From assembly GCA_019422905.1 (NCBI GenBank), contig JAHZCM010000007.1, forward strand, positions 1 to 34,016: DNA of 34,016 nt, in the 5' to 3' direction. Position numbers and translations under genes: made by a program. The notes below the pieces were generated by a model. That model searched no databases. It worked only from the letters and a program-made list of their open reading frames with translations, and was not told the origin of the DNA. The DNA comes from Oscillospiraceae bacterium. Lineage in GTDB: Bacteria; Bacillota; Clostridia; Oscillospirales; Acutalibacteraceae. This document shows positions 15,531 through 23,096 of this stretch, one piece after another (position 1 is the stretch's first letter; every line of letters starts with the position of its first letter).

Positions 15531-17411
15531 TTACTGCGCAAGCAGTTCCGCCACCGCATTCGCATAGGCCACCGGATCTTCTATGGACCGGCCCTCGATG
15601 AGCAGCGCCTGATTGTACAGCACCTCCGTATATTTTTTCAGCTTATCCGCGTCGCTTTCAAAGCGGCGGAGCGTTTCAAAAACCGGATGCTCGGCATTGA
15701 TCTCCAGAATCTGCTCCGCTTTCACCTTTTGCTCCATACCCGGCTGGGAATTGAGCACCTTTTCCATCTCCATGGAAATCGCGCCGTCCGTCGTGATGCA
15801 CACCGGATGGTTTTTGAGGGAAGTGGAGAACCGGATATCCTTGACCTGCCCGTCGAGAATGCCCTTCATCTTTTCAAGCAGCGTCTTGTTTTCCTCCGCG
15901 CGCTTTTCCGCGGCCTGCTTTTCCTCGTCGGACTGCACGCGCGCATCCTCGGCGGAAACATTCTTGAACTCTTTGCCCTCGTAATCGTGGAGCACCATCA
16001 GCGCAAATTCGTCGACGTCGTCGGTGAGGTACAGAACCTCGTAGCCGCGGTCGAGCACAGCCTCGGTCTGCGGCAGATGCGCGGCGCGCTCCGCCGTTTC
16101 GCCTGCGGCGTAATAGATGCAGGTCTGATCCTCTTTCATGTCGGCAACGTACTCCTTGAAGGTGCGCAGCTTGCCGGAGGAGGTTTTGAACAGGACGAGA
16201 TCCTTGAGCTTATCCTTGTTTACGCCATAATTCTCATACATGCCGAACTTGAGCCGCAGGCCGAAGCTCTCGAAGAACTTCTCGTACGTTTCACGGTCGT
16301 GCTCGCACATGGATTTCAGCTCGGACGCGATCTTCTTTTCAATGCGTCCGGCGATCAGCTTGAGCTGGCGGTCGTGCTGAAGCATCTCGCGGGAGATGTT
16401 CAGCGAGAGATCCTGCGAATCGACAAGGCCCTTGACAAAGCCGAAATAATCGGGCAGCAGGTCGGCGCATTTCTCCATGATCAGCACGCCGGAAGCATAA
16501 AGTTGCAGGCCCTTTTCATAATCGCGCGAATAGTAGTCCATCGGCGCCTTTGCGGGAATATAGAGCAGCGCGTTGTACGTCGCCGTGCCCTCCGCCGCCG
16601 TGTGGATCACCTTCAGCGGGTCCTGCCAGTCATAGAACTTTTCCTTATAGAAATTATTGTATTCCTCCGGTGTGATTTCATTCTTGTTTTTCTTCCAGAG
16701 CGGCACCATGCTGTTGAGGGTTTCCACCTCAAAATAGTGCTCGTATTCGTTTTCCTCGCCCTCCTTCTGGCGGGTCTTTTCAACCTCCATGCGGATCGGG
16801 TAACGGATATAATCGGAATATTTCTTCACGAGGCTGCGGAGCCTGTACGTATCGAGGAATTCCCCGTATTTTTCATCCTCGGTGTCGGCCTTGATATGCA
16901 GCGTGATCTCCGTGCCGTGCTCCGCCTTCTCGCACTCGCGGACCGTGTAGCCGTCCGCGCCGTCGGATTCCCAGCAGTACGCCTGCTCCGCGCCGTAGGC
17001 CTTCGACTCTACGCGCACGTGATCGCTGACCATGAACGCCGAATAGAAGCCCACGCCGAACTGGCCGATGATATCGATGTCCTCATTCTTTTCGTTTTCG
17101 GATTTAAACTTGAGCGAGCCGCTCTTTGCGATCACGCCGAGGTTCTGGTCCAGCTCCTCCTGCGTCATGCCGATGCCGTTGTCGCGGATGCGGAGCACGC
17201 GCGCGTCCTTATCCGCCTCGATACGGATCTCGAAATCGTCCCGGTTCAGGCCCGTATCGCCGTCGCCGAGCGACTTGTAATAGAGCTTGTCGATCGCATC
17301 GCTGGCGTTGGAGATCAGCTCCCGCAGGAAGATCTCCTTGTGCGTGTAAATCGAATTGATCATCAGGTCCAGAATCCGCTTGGATTCCGCTTTAAACTGT
17401 CTCTTTGCCAT
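15531..17411 (-). CDS. htpG: Molecular chaperone HtpG (Hsp90)
   Basis: The 626-residue protein is bacterial Hsp90, an ATP-driven cytoplasmic chaperone. The N-terminal GHKL ATPase has EIFLRELISNASDAIDKL, DNGIGM and GQFGVGFYSAFMVSD. The middle domain contains the VDSQDLSLNISREMLQ segment, and the C-terminal dimerisation domain continues to the end. Length is normal for bacterial HtpG. ATG at 17409-17411 follows AAAGAGGT. I find no CIRCE (TTAGCACTC-N9-GAGTGCTAA) element upstream, so HrcA control is not indicated. The 860-residue plus-strand ORF over it is antisense shadow caused by GC bias. Confidence 0.97.
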   Translation of the reverse strand: MAKRQFKAESKRILDLMINSIYTHKEIFLRELISNASDAIDKLYYKSLGDGDTGLNRDDFEIRIEADKDARVLRIRDNGIGMTQEELDQNLGVIAKSGSLKFKSENEKNEDIDIIGQFGVGFYSAFMVSDHVRVESKAYGAEQAYCWESDGADGYTVRECEKAEHGTEITLHIKADTEDEKYGEFLDTYRLRSLVKKYSDYIRYPIRMEVEKTRQKEGEENEYEHYFEVETLNSMVPLWKKNKNEITPEEYNNFYKEKFYDWQDPLKVIHTAAEGTATYNALLYIPAKAPMDYYSRDYEKGLQLYASGVLIMEKCADLLPDYFGFVKGLVDSQDLSLNISREMLQHDRQLKLIAGRIEKKIASELKSMCEHDRETYEKFFESFGLRLKFGMYENYGVNKDKLKDLVLFKTSSGKLRTFKEYVADMKEDQTCIYYAAGETAERAAHLPQTEAVLDRGYEVLYLTDDVDEFALMVLHDYEGKEFKNVSAEDARVQSDEEKQAAEKRAEENKTLLEKMKGILDGQVKDIRFSTSLKNHPVCITTDGAISMEMEKVLNSQPGMEQKVKAEQILEINAEHPVFETLRRFESDADKLKKYTEVLYNQALLIEGRSIEDPVAYANAVAELLAQ

Positions 17412-17468
17412 TCAAAATCTACCTCTTTTTTCGTTTTCCGGGCAAAAATCGCCCGCATCATTCTGTTT

Positions 17469-17496
17469 ATCTTATACTATACTATACATTTGTTAA
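17469..17496 (-). promoter_or_regulatory. Candidate promoter of htpG with TATAC triplication
   Basis: On the minus strand TTAACA (17491-17496) and TAAGAT (17469-17474) are 16 bp apart. The spacer holds three direct copies of TATAC (17473-17487 on the plus strand). The -10 is weak, so the exact element is uncertain. Confidence 0.4.
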
Positions 17497-17546
17497 AAAA
17501 TCACGAACTTTTTCGGTTTCACGAAAATAATCCCCGCCCGCCGTGC

Positions 17547-17575
17547 TTGCCGAAAACGCTCCGCTCTGGTATACT
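17547..17575 (+). promoter_or_regulatory. Promoter of the lipoprotein gene
   Basis: TTGCCG (17547-17552) and TATACT (17570-17575) are 17 bp apart, 45 bp upstream of the ATG at 17620. Confidence 0.6.
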
Positions 17576-17619
17576 GTATATAATGAGTTTTGTGTCTTTT
17601 GAAAGGAAGGATCTGCGCC

Positions 17620-18384
17620 ATGAACAGAAAAACCGGTTTTTTCCTGCGCGCCCTGTGCGCGCTGCTGCTTGCCGCCACGCTGTTTTCCTTCACCGGCTGC
17701 TCCAGCTTGCTGCTGTCCCTCGGCAAAGCCGCTTCGGAAAGCGCTGATGTGGAGTCTGCCGCGACGGCTTCCCCCGCGCCTACCGCGGCGCCGCAGGAGC
17801 CGGAAACCGCCGCATCGGAGCCGGAGCCTACGGAAGAGCCCAAGGCGCCGTCTTTGACCGCGGGCGAGCTGCAAAACGCGCTGGACGCCGCCCGGACCTT
17901 CTTCGTCGGCTGGTTTTACGACCGCAACGATAAAATCGATCCGGCCTACAGCGACTGGTCCGAATACCCGATCCGCACGAGTTCCGGCGAGACCCCTTTG
18001 TACCCGACGAACGCGGGCGACATCCGGACCTACGCAGACCTGCTCGCCGCCACAGAGGTTTATTTTGACGGCGCCGTCGCCGTTGAACTGCTTGAAAGCA
18101 TCGGCGCCGTGGATCAGGGCGGGCGGCTTTGCGTTACCAAAGTCGACGGCCTCGGCGGCGTCGGCTTTGAGGAATGGCTCACGGCCACACAGGCGGACGA
18201 CGGTTCCTATACGCTCGATCTCACGTATGCGATAGTCGGGGTACCCGATGACCGGCGCACGCTCACCGTGCAGTATATTTTCACGGACGACGGCCGCTGG
18301 GTTTTCTCCGGGCGCGCGGAAACGGTCAGCACCTTTTTTATCACCCTCGCCTACAGCGACACGCTCGAAATCACCGTAGAATAA
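17620..18384 (+). CDS. Secreted lipoprotein of unknown function
   Basis: A 254-residue protein with an N-terminal signal: MNRKTGFFLR, a hydrophobic core (11-22) and a lipobox LFSFTGC, so cleavage and lipid attachment at Cys27 are expected. A Pro/Ala/Glu-rich low-complexity linker follows (about 35-75), as in many surface lipoproteins, then a globular domain of about 180 residues with no catalytic motif that I recognise. ATG 17620 has GAAAGGAAGG ten bases upstream. It is a single gene with its own promoter and a very strong terminator. It may be a conserved extracytoplasmic protein with a beta-rich fold; function unknown. Confidence 0.85.
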   Translation: MNRKTGFFLRALCALLLAATLFSFTGCSSLLLSLGKAASESADVESAATASPAPTAAPQEPETAASEPEPTEEPKAPSLTAGELQNALDAARTFFVGWFYDRNDKIDPAYSDWSEYPIRTSSGETPLYPTNAGDIRTYADLLAATEVYFDGAVAVELLESIGAVDQGGRLCVTKVDGLGGVGFEEWLTATQADDGSYTLDLTYAIVGVPDDRRTLTVQYIFTDDGRWVFSGRAETVSTFFITLAYSDTLEITVE

Positions 18385-18403
18385 CGGGTTCGGATAACGG
18401 CCC

Positions 18404-18455
18404 GAAACAAAGCTCTGCCGGAGCCGCTAAGGCGGCTCCGGCAGAGCTTTGTTTC
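18404..18455. terminator. Long perfect bidirectional terminator
   Basis: A 24-bp perfect stem (18404-18427 with 18432-18455) with the 4-base loop TAAG. It begins GAAACAAAGCTC and ends GAGCTTTGTTTC, so T-rich ends follow in both directions. It separates the lipoprotein from the convergent small membrane protein gene. Confidence 0.9.
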
Positions 18456-18457
18456 CT

Positions 18458-18751
18458 CTATTCAACCCGCTGCGGAAATTTTCGGTGCGGAATGCAGAAA
18501 AAATCCGCGACGAAGTGCCATGCCTTGACGATTCCGGTCACGTTGATACGGCGGTCTATCTGAAAGGCATTGATCTGCATATCCGCCGTGCCGTCCGTAT
18601 TGTAAACGATCTCCACTGCGGGCGACGTATCGTTAAAGCTGAGCCTGCGGCCCTCGGCGTCCACGGCGAGCATGCCGATCAAAAAGGTCAGCACGAGGGC
18701 CGTGCAAAGGAACGAAATGAGAAACGGACGAAGCTGAAAACGGCTGCGCAT
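18458..18751 (-). CDS. Small single-pass membrane protein downstream of spoIIP
   Basis: A 97-residue protein with an N-terminal transmembrane or uncleaved signal helix (about residues 9-30, FLISFLCTALVLTFLIGMLAV) followed by a short extracytoplasmic region (AEGRRLSFNDTSPAVEIVY). The ATG at 18749-18751 has AAGGAG nine bases upstream, and the gene lies 58 bp after spoIIP in the same direction, so co-transcription is likely. In Bacillus a small membrane gene (yqxA) also follows spoIIP; whether this is the same family cannot be settled from sequence alone. Function unknown, with a sporulation role inferred only from position. Confidence 0.75.
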   Translation of the reverse strand: MRSRFQLRPFLISFLCTALVLTFLIGMLAVDAEGRRLSFNDTSPAVEIVYNTDGTADMQINAFQIDRRINVTGIVKAWHFVADFFCIPHRKFPQRVE

Positions 18752-18809
18752 CTTTTAAGACTCCTTGCTTTTGTTCTTCCGGGATGAGTATGCCCGGAAA
18801 GCGCGTGTG

Positions 18810-19916
18810 TTATTCCGTTTCCTCCGCCAAATCCTCCAGCACCGCGAGGATGGTTTCGCCCAGCAGCCGCCCGGAATACTTGACCTCGCTCATCGTGTTT
18901 ACCTCCGTGCCGACCTCTACAAGGATGGAGCCGTGGGAGGCGTGCATGTTGTAATTGCGCTGCGCGAAATACAGCGGGCGGTAAAGGCCGGGGAAGAGCG
19001 ACTCTCCCTTTTGCTGCAGCCGCAGCGCCAGATGCAGGTTTTCCTTCCAGTCCGGAAAGAGCGGGTCCTCCGAAAGATCGCAGCCGGCGAGGATCATGAT
19101 CTGCGCCGCGTCTTTGCCGTCTATTTCCGCCACTGGCTTATAGCGCGTGCCGTCTTCCTCTTCGCCGAAGGCGTCGCGGTGGACGTCCACCGTGATCTGA
19201 ATCGTCGGATAAGCTTCCAGATTTTTCTGTATCGTCTCCATGGAACGCTGATAGCAGCCGGAAAACGCCGGGTAGTCGTGCACCGTGGTATCATGAATCA
19301 CACCGAAGCCACCCGCCTCGATCACCTTTGCAGCCTCCGCCGCCACGGCGACGATGCTCTCGTCCGGATCGGTGGAGCGGAAATCGTCGTCCGTGTAGTA
19401 CCAGTCCGTATCCTCCTGCAGAAAGGATTCGCAGGTATGCGTGGAATACAGCAGCACAACGGGCGAACCGTCCCGCTTCACCTGTACGTCGGGATCGACC
19501 TGCAGCTCCTCGTATAGATCCACGCCGGATTCCGAGGTATCCTTGACATGGAAGCCGTCCACCTCCTCGCCGCCGCCCATCCATGTGGCCGCCACTGCGG
19601 CGGTTTCCCGGTCCGGCTCCGGCGTGGTCGCGGCCTTTGGCTCCGACCACGGGGATAAAACGCCGCCCTCCTCCAGCGCGGGCGGGGGAGAAGCGGAAGC
19701 AGCCGACTCCTCCTGCTCTCCCGGCGCAGGGGTGGATTCGGCTTCTTCAGAGACGGTCAGCCCGGAAGCTCTCAGCGCCCACAAGCTGCCGTTTTCCCGA
19801 AAAACAGGCAGGAGATTGTCCAGCATGCACCAAGTGCACAGCGCCGCGGCCGCCACCGTACAGGCTGTCCACGCTGTTCTGCGCATCCAAATCGTCTTGA
19901 TCGCTATCCGCTTCAT
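18810..19916 (-). CDS. spoIIP: Stage II sporulation protein P (SpoIIP)
   Basis: SpoIIP is a peptidoglycan amidase/endopeptidase that works with SpoIID and SpoIIM to thin septal peptidoglycan during engulfment. The 368-residue protein has an N-terminal membrane anchor (about 13-37), a Pro/Glu/Ser-rich linker (about 55-115), and a SpoIIP catalytic domain with LYSTHTCESF (156-165), ITVDVHRDA (241-249), AQIMILAG, a YPGL-like FPGLYRPLYFAQRNYN and GSILVEVGTEVNTMSE. ATG 19914-19916 is chosen because GAGAGGG lies about ten bases upstream; the ATG at 19949 sits in the -10 of a predicted sigma-E promoter and cannot be the start if that promoter is used. Confidence 0.93.
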   Translation of the reverse strand: MKRIAIKTIWMRRTAWTACTVAAAALCTWCMLDNLLPVFRENGSLWALRASGLTVSEEAESTPAPGEQEESAASASPPPALEEGGVLSPWSEPKAATTPEPDRETAAVAATWMGGGEEVDGFHVKDTSESGVDLYEELQVDPDVQVKRDGSPVVLLYSTHTCESFLQEDTDWYYTDDDFRSTDPDESIVAVAAEAAKVIEAGGFGVIHDTTVHDYPAFSGCYQRSMETIQKNLEAYPTIQITVDVHRDAFGEEEDGTRYKPVAEIDGKDAAQIMILAGCDLSEDPLFPDWKENLHLALRLQQKGESLFPGLYRPLYFAQRNYNMHASHGSILVEVGTEVNTMSEVKYSGRLLGETILAVLEDLAEETE

Positions 19917-19948
19917 ATCCGCGCGTCCCTCTCTTTCATTCTCATCCA

Positions 19949-19977
19949 TTTGTATGGCGCGGAGAATTCGGATATGT
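19949..19977 (-). promoter_or_regulatory. Candidate sigma-E sporulation promoter of spoIIP
   Basis: On the minus strand ACATATC (19971-19977) and CATACAAA (19949-19956) are 14 bp apart, matching the mother-cell sigma-E pattern (KMATATW, N14-15, CATACAHT) at most positions. spoIIP is known to be sigma-E dependent in Bacillus, so the site fits. Confidence 0.6.
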
Positions 19978-20073
19978 CTGTCGGCTTTTCTGCCTCATCG
20001 TGTAATTTTGCAAAAATTTAAAATATATCCTATGAAAAATTCACAGATTCGACACCAAAGCGCTTTATTCATT

Positions 20074-20082
20074 TGCTATAAT
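20074..20082 (+). promoter_or_regulatory. Extended -10 promoter of citrate synthase
   Basis: TGCTATAAT (20074-20082) is a perfect -10 with the TGn extension and no clear -35, about 84 bp upstream of the ATG at 20166. A small GC stem near 20130-20143 lies in the leader. Confidence 0.5.
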
Positions 20083-20165
20083 AATATTGTATTTTCTTAT
20101 CAATCTGCAGGAACGAATAAATGAGACTGCCCCTTACCGGGCGCATTGAGAAAGGATGATTTTGT

Positions 20166-21524
20166 ATGGCTGCATCGAAATACTCGGAGATTACACCTGA
20201 AATTCTGGAGCTCGCCTCCTTCTGCACGGCAAACGGCAAAATTGACCCCGCGCTCTATACGAAATACGATGTTAAACGCGGTCTGCGGGACCTGGACGGC
20301 AACGGCGTGCTCACCGGCCTGACCGACATTTCGGAGATCCGCTCCCACAAAATAGTGGACGGCAAGCGCGTCCCGGCGGAGGGCCAGCTTTTCTACCGCG
20401 GCTACAACGTGGAGGATCTCGTGCGCAGCATGCCCGCCGACCACAGCTTTGGCTTTGAGATGGCGGCGTATCTGCTGCTTTTCGGCGAACTGCCGACGAA
20501 AGAACAGCTTGACCTGTTCATCAGCCAGCTCTCCTTCTACCGGACACTGCCGACCAATTTTGTGCGCGATATCATCATGAAAGCGCCCAGCGGCGACATG
20601 ATGAACACATTGGCCCGCAGCGTGCTGACCATGTATTCCTACGACGACGCGCCGGATGACGTATCCATTCCGAACGTGCTGCGCCAGTGCATTCAGCTCA
20701 TTGCCATCTTCCCCCTGCTTTCCGTGTACGGCTATCAGGCCTACCGCCATTACCACGACGGCCACAGCCTTTATATCCATCAGCCCAAGCCGGAGCTGAC
20801 CACCGCGGAGAATATTCTGCGCATCTTGCGTTCGAATAAACAATTCACGCCGCTGGAAGCCAAAGTGCTGGATATTGCCCTGATGCTTCACGCGGAGCAC
20901 GGCGGCGGCAACAACTCCACGTTTACCACTCATGTCGTCACTTCCTCCGGCACCGATACATACTCCGCGATTGCCGCGGCGCTCGGCTCGCTCAAGGGTC
21001 CGAAGCACGGCGGTGCAAACATCAAGGTTGTGCGCATGTTTGAGGATATGAAGCAGGTCATAAAGGATTGGACGGACGAGGATGAGATCCGTCTTTACCT
21101 GAACCGCCTGCTGGATAAGGAGGCCTTCGACAAAGCCGGCCTGATCTACGGCATGGGGCACGCGGTCTATTCGATTTCCGACCCACGCGCGAAAATCATG
21201 GAAAAATTTGCGGCCGGCCTCTCCTCCGAAAAGGGGCGCGAGGACGAATACGGCCTTTACATGCGCGTCGCCCGCCTCGCGCCGGAGGTCATCGGCGAAA
21301 AGCGCCGCATTTACAAAGGTGTCTCCGCCAACGTAGACTTCTACAGCGGCTTTATCTACAGCATGCTCGATCTGCCCATGGAGCTGTATACGCCGATCTT
21401 TGCCTGCGCGCGCATCGCAGGCTGGAGCGCGCACCGCATTGAAGAGCTGATCAATGCCGGTAAAATCATTCGTCCGGCCTATAAGGCGATCCACCCGGAG
21501 CGTGAATTTCCCCAAAAGCCGTAA
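20166..21524 (+). CDS. Citrate synthase
   Basis: A 452-residue citrate (or 2-methylcitrate) synthase, condensing acetyl-CoA with oxaloacetate at the entry to the oxidative TCA half used here for glutamate precursors. The catalytic residues fall in LHAEHGGGNNSTF (His242), GMGHAVYSISDPRA (His332) and NVDFYSGFIYSM (Asp391). Length and the N-terminal extension with LFYRGYNVEDL are typical of clostridial long-form enzymes. ATG 20166 follows GAGAAAGG. No aconitase or isocitrate dehydrogenase lies beside it. A 509-residue ORF on the opposite strand (20100-21629) is an antisense shadow. A terminator begins 130 bp after the stop. Confidence 0.95.
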   Translation: MAASKYSEITPEILELASFCTANGKIDPALYTKYDVKRGLRDLDGNGVLTGLTDISEIRSHKIVDGKRVPAEGQLFYRGYNVEDLVRSMPADHSFGFEMAAYLLLFGELPTKEQLDLFISQLSFYRTLPTNFVRDIIMKAPSGDMMNTLARSVLTMYSYDDAPDDVSIPNVLRQCIQLIAIFPLLSVYGYQAYRHYHDGHSLYIHQPKPELTTAENILRILRSNKQFTPLEAKVLDIALMLHAEHGGGNNSTFTTHVVTSSGTDTYSAIAAALGSLKGPKHGGANIKVVRMFEDMKQVIKDWTDEDEIRLYLNRLLDKEAFDKAGLIYGMGHAVYSISDPRAKIMEKFAAGLSSEKGREDEYGLYMRVARLAPEVIGEKRRIYKGVSANVDFYSGFIYSMLDLPMELYTPIFACARIAGWSAHRIEELINAGKIIRPAYKAIHPEREFPQKP

Positions 21525-21653
21525 AATCAGCGGGCAGACGGGTATCCTGCATGCCCATTTCCGCCAAAAGCCCTTCCTGATCAAATGAAACGCCTGATTG
21601 AAAACGCGGCCGGACAGTATAACCGGCAACCTTTCACGGCTGTAAACAGAGCA

Positions 21654-21700
21654 CAGCGGCCCGAAACCTGTTCCGCACAGGCTTCGGACCGCTGCTTTTT
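21654..21700 (+). terminator. Rho-independent terminator of citrate synthase
   Basis: An 18-base hairpin with 16 paired positions (21654-21671 with 21677-21694) is followed by CTTTTT (21695-21700). Between the citrate synthase stop and this hairpin I see no gene. Confidence 0.8.
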
Positions 21701-22084
21701 ACCCGGAAAGCGGGCCGCAGTCTCCCGCAGCTTTTCCGAAGCAGTTCGGTAGGCGGAGCCCGGAACCAAACGCGCGGATTTATTCTCCCGCCGGCTTTCA
21801 GGCCGTCGGCGAGCTCTCCGGATGATGCGGAAAGCGCCGGATATTCCCGTTGGAGATCCGCTTATGCTGACGCTCCGTCTATGCGGAACCTCCGTCTCCC
21901 GAAGGTTTCCTTTCCGAAGCATCTGTATCTTGGGGCTCAGAGCGTCAAAATGCACCCGTATCCGAAAAACCAGCCTCGGGCAGAAAAAGAGTACGGGAAA
22001 AGCGGCACAGGATTATGAGCGGCACGGCCGCAAGAAAATCCGCCGTTGCCACCCGATGCAGGGACGCCGCAACAGCTTCCAAAC
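21701..22084. other. Gene-free stretch upstream of the collagen-like gene
   Basis: About 480 bp (21701-22184) separate the citrate synthase terminator from the collagen-like gene start; the promoter-proximal 100 bp are given separately. The plus frame is open from 21822, but the protein is Arg-rich and not like any family I recognise, with no ribosome binding site, so I regard it as non-coding. Repeated fragments such as CTCCGTCT and ATGCGGAA occur but no recognisable RNA motif. Confidence 0.5.
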
Positions 22085-22098
22085 GGCGGGCACGGCGC

Positions 22099-22145
22099 AC
22101 CCTTTAAGGCCTGTCCGCATATTCTGTTTTGTGGAGGCCTCCACA
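22099..22145 (+). promoter_or_regulatory. Candidate sigma-K-like promoter with an adjacent 16-bp palindrome
   Basis: CACC (AC at 22099-22100) and CATATTCTG (22118-22126) are 17 bp apart, resembling the late mother-cell sigma-K pattern (AC, CATAnnnTA) except for the last base. The perfect palindrome TGTGGAGGCCTCCACA (22130-22145) follows at the predicted transcription start. Both are weak predictions, supported mainly by the downstream gene type. Confidence 0.35.
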
Positions 22146-22184
22146 CATTCTGAGCAACTGAAACGGAAGGAGATCATTTTTCAG

Positions 22185-23024
22185 ATGAACATCTATCGAC
22201 CAAACGAGTGTGAAGATCAGGATCGTTGTCCTCGTCCGGTCTGCTTCTGTTGTCCGTGCTGCGCTGTACAGGGACACACCGGACCTACGGGTGCGACAGG
22301 GCCCCGCGGCGAGACAGGCGCTACCGGACCGACCGGTCCCACAGGTGCTACAGGTCCCCGCGGTGAGACGGGTGCCACCGGGCCGACTGGTCCCACAGGC
22401 GCTACGGGTCCCCGTGGTGAGACGGGCGCAACGGGTCCAACTGGACCTACCGGCGCTACAGGTCCCCGCGGCATGACGGGTGCTACCGGGCCGACCGGTC
22501 CCACAGGCGCGACAGGCGCTACGGGTGCCACCGGCGTTTGCACCTGCCCTTGCCGCTCAAGAGGCGAACTGGCCGTCAACGGCGGGATGGAGCTCTTTAC
22601 AGGCAGCGTGCCGACCGGCTGGACCGCCAACAATTCCAATCTGGTTTCCAAGGTAGACCTGCAGGGCCGCGTGCATTCAGGCGATGCGGCGGTCAATTTG
22701 GAGGACGGTGCCGTGCTCCGTCAGGAGATCGCCGTAGAAGCGGGATGCTTCCATCAGCTTTCCTTCTTCGCGAGGGGCGAAGGCAGCCAAGTCGGCTTCA
22801 CCGCAAAGGTTATCTATCTGAACGCGCAGAACCAGCCCACGCAGGCGCTTCTCATTCAGGTAAGGCAGCAGGATCTCGTGAACAGCAACCGCAGCTTCGC
22901 ATATTTCCGCGGTATCACAACCGCCGCGCCGGCAGATACGGTCAAGGCGAGAATCGAATTTGCTGTGACCGCAAACGGCGGGCAAAGCATGGATCTCGAC
23001 GATGTGTCCTTCTCCGTCGCGTAA
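22185..23024 (+). CDS. Collagen-like repeat protein, probable spore-surface protein
   Basis: The 279-residue protein has three parts. An N terminus (1-29) with seven cysteines (positions 9, 15, 20, 22, 23, 25, 26) is followed by 29 uninterrupted Gly-X-Thr/Arg triplets (30-116), then a Cys patch (VCTCPC, about 118-123) and a beta-sandwich-like C-terminal domain (about 125-279; LAVNGGMELF...GWTANN). It has the design of BclA/exosporium collagen-like proteins, whose Thr residues are glycosylated. ATG 22185 has AAGGAG twelve bases upstream; the open frame upstream is not coding. The triplets come from four 54-bp units. A glycosyltransferase follows after 72 bp, presumably in the same operon. There is no signal peptide, as in spore-coat proteins. 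Confidence 0.9.
   Translation: MNIYRPNECEDQDRCPRPVCFCCPCCAVQGHTGPTGATGPRGETGATGPTGPTGATGPRGETGATGPTGPTGATGPRGETGATGPTGPTGATGPRGMTGATGPTGPTGATGATGATGVCTCPCRSRGELAVNGGMELFTGSVPTGWTANNSNLVSKVDLQGRVHSGDAAVNLEDGAVLRQEIAVEAGCFHQLSFFARGEGSQVGFTAKVIYLNAQNQPTQALLIQVRQQDLVNSNRSFAYFRGITTAAPADTVKARIEFAVTANGGQSMDLDDVSFSVA
22281..22532 (+). repeat. 54-bp tandem repeats encoding GPRG(E/M)TGATGPTGPTGAT
   Basis: Four units of about 54 bp (18 codons) start at each GPR triplet (triplets 4, 10, 16 and 22 of the collagen region). Synonymous third-base differences between units show that they are not recently duplicated copies; the fourth unit has GMT for GET and ends in GAT-GAT. Copy number may vary among strains. 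Confidence 0.85.
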
Positions 23025-23096
23025 CCGTACAAGCAGGCCGCCGCTCCCCCTGCGCCCCGCAGAGCCGCAAATGCAGATTTCCGAAAGGGGCACTTT

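Noticed and set aside
17412..17619. CIRCE element upstream of htpG
   Set aside because: No TTAGCACTC-N9-GAGTGCTAA-like dyad is visible on either strand.
15165..17747. Plus-strand ORF of 860 residues across htpG
   Set aside because: It is antisense to htpG and runs into the start of other genes; the long open frame comes from the high GC content.
19916..19949. ATG at 19949 as the spoIIP start
   Set aside because: It lies in the -10 of the sigma-E-like promoter and lacks a ribosome binding site; ATG 19916 has one.
20100..21629. Minus-strand ORF of 509 residues antisense to citrate synthase
   Set aside because: It is fully antisense to a secure citrate synthase gene, its protein resembles no family I recognise and has a His/Arg/Val-rich composition typical of a GC-skewed shadow.
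21822..22184. N-terminal extension of the collagen-like protein
   Set aside because: The frame is open but lacks a ribosome binding site and the natural start at 22185 has AAGGAG and a sensible N terminus.
22272..22532. Direct repeats as a possible CRISPR array
   Set aside because: The 54-bp repeats have no distinct spacers, are in frame and encode Gly-X-Thr collagen triplets.
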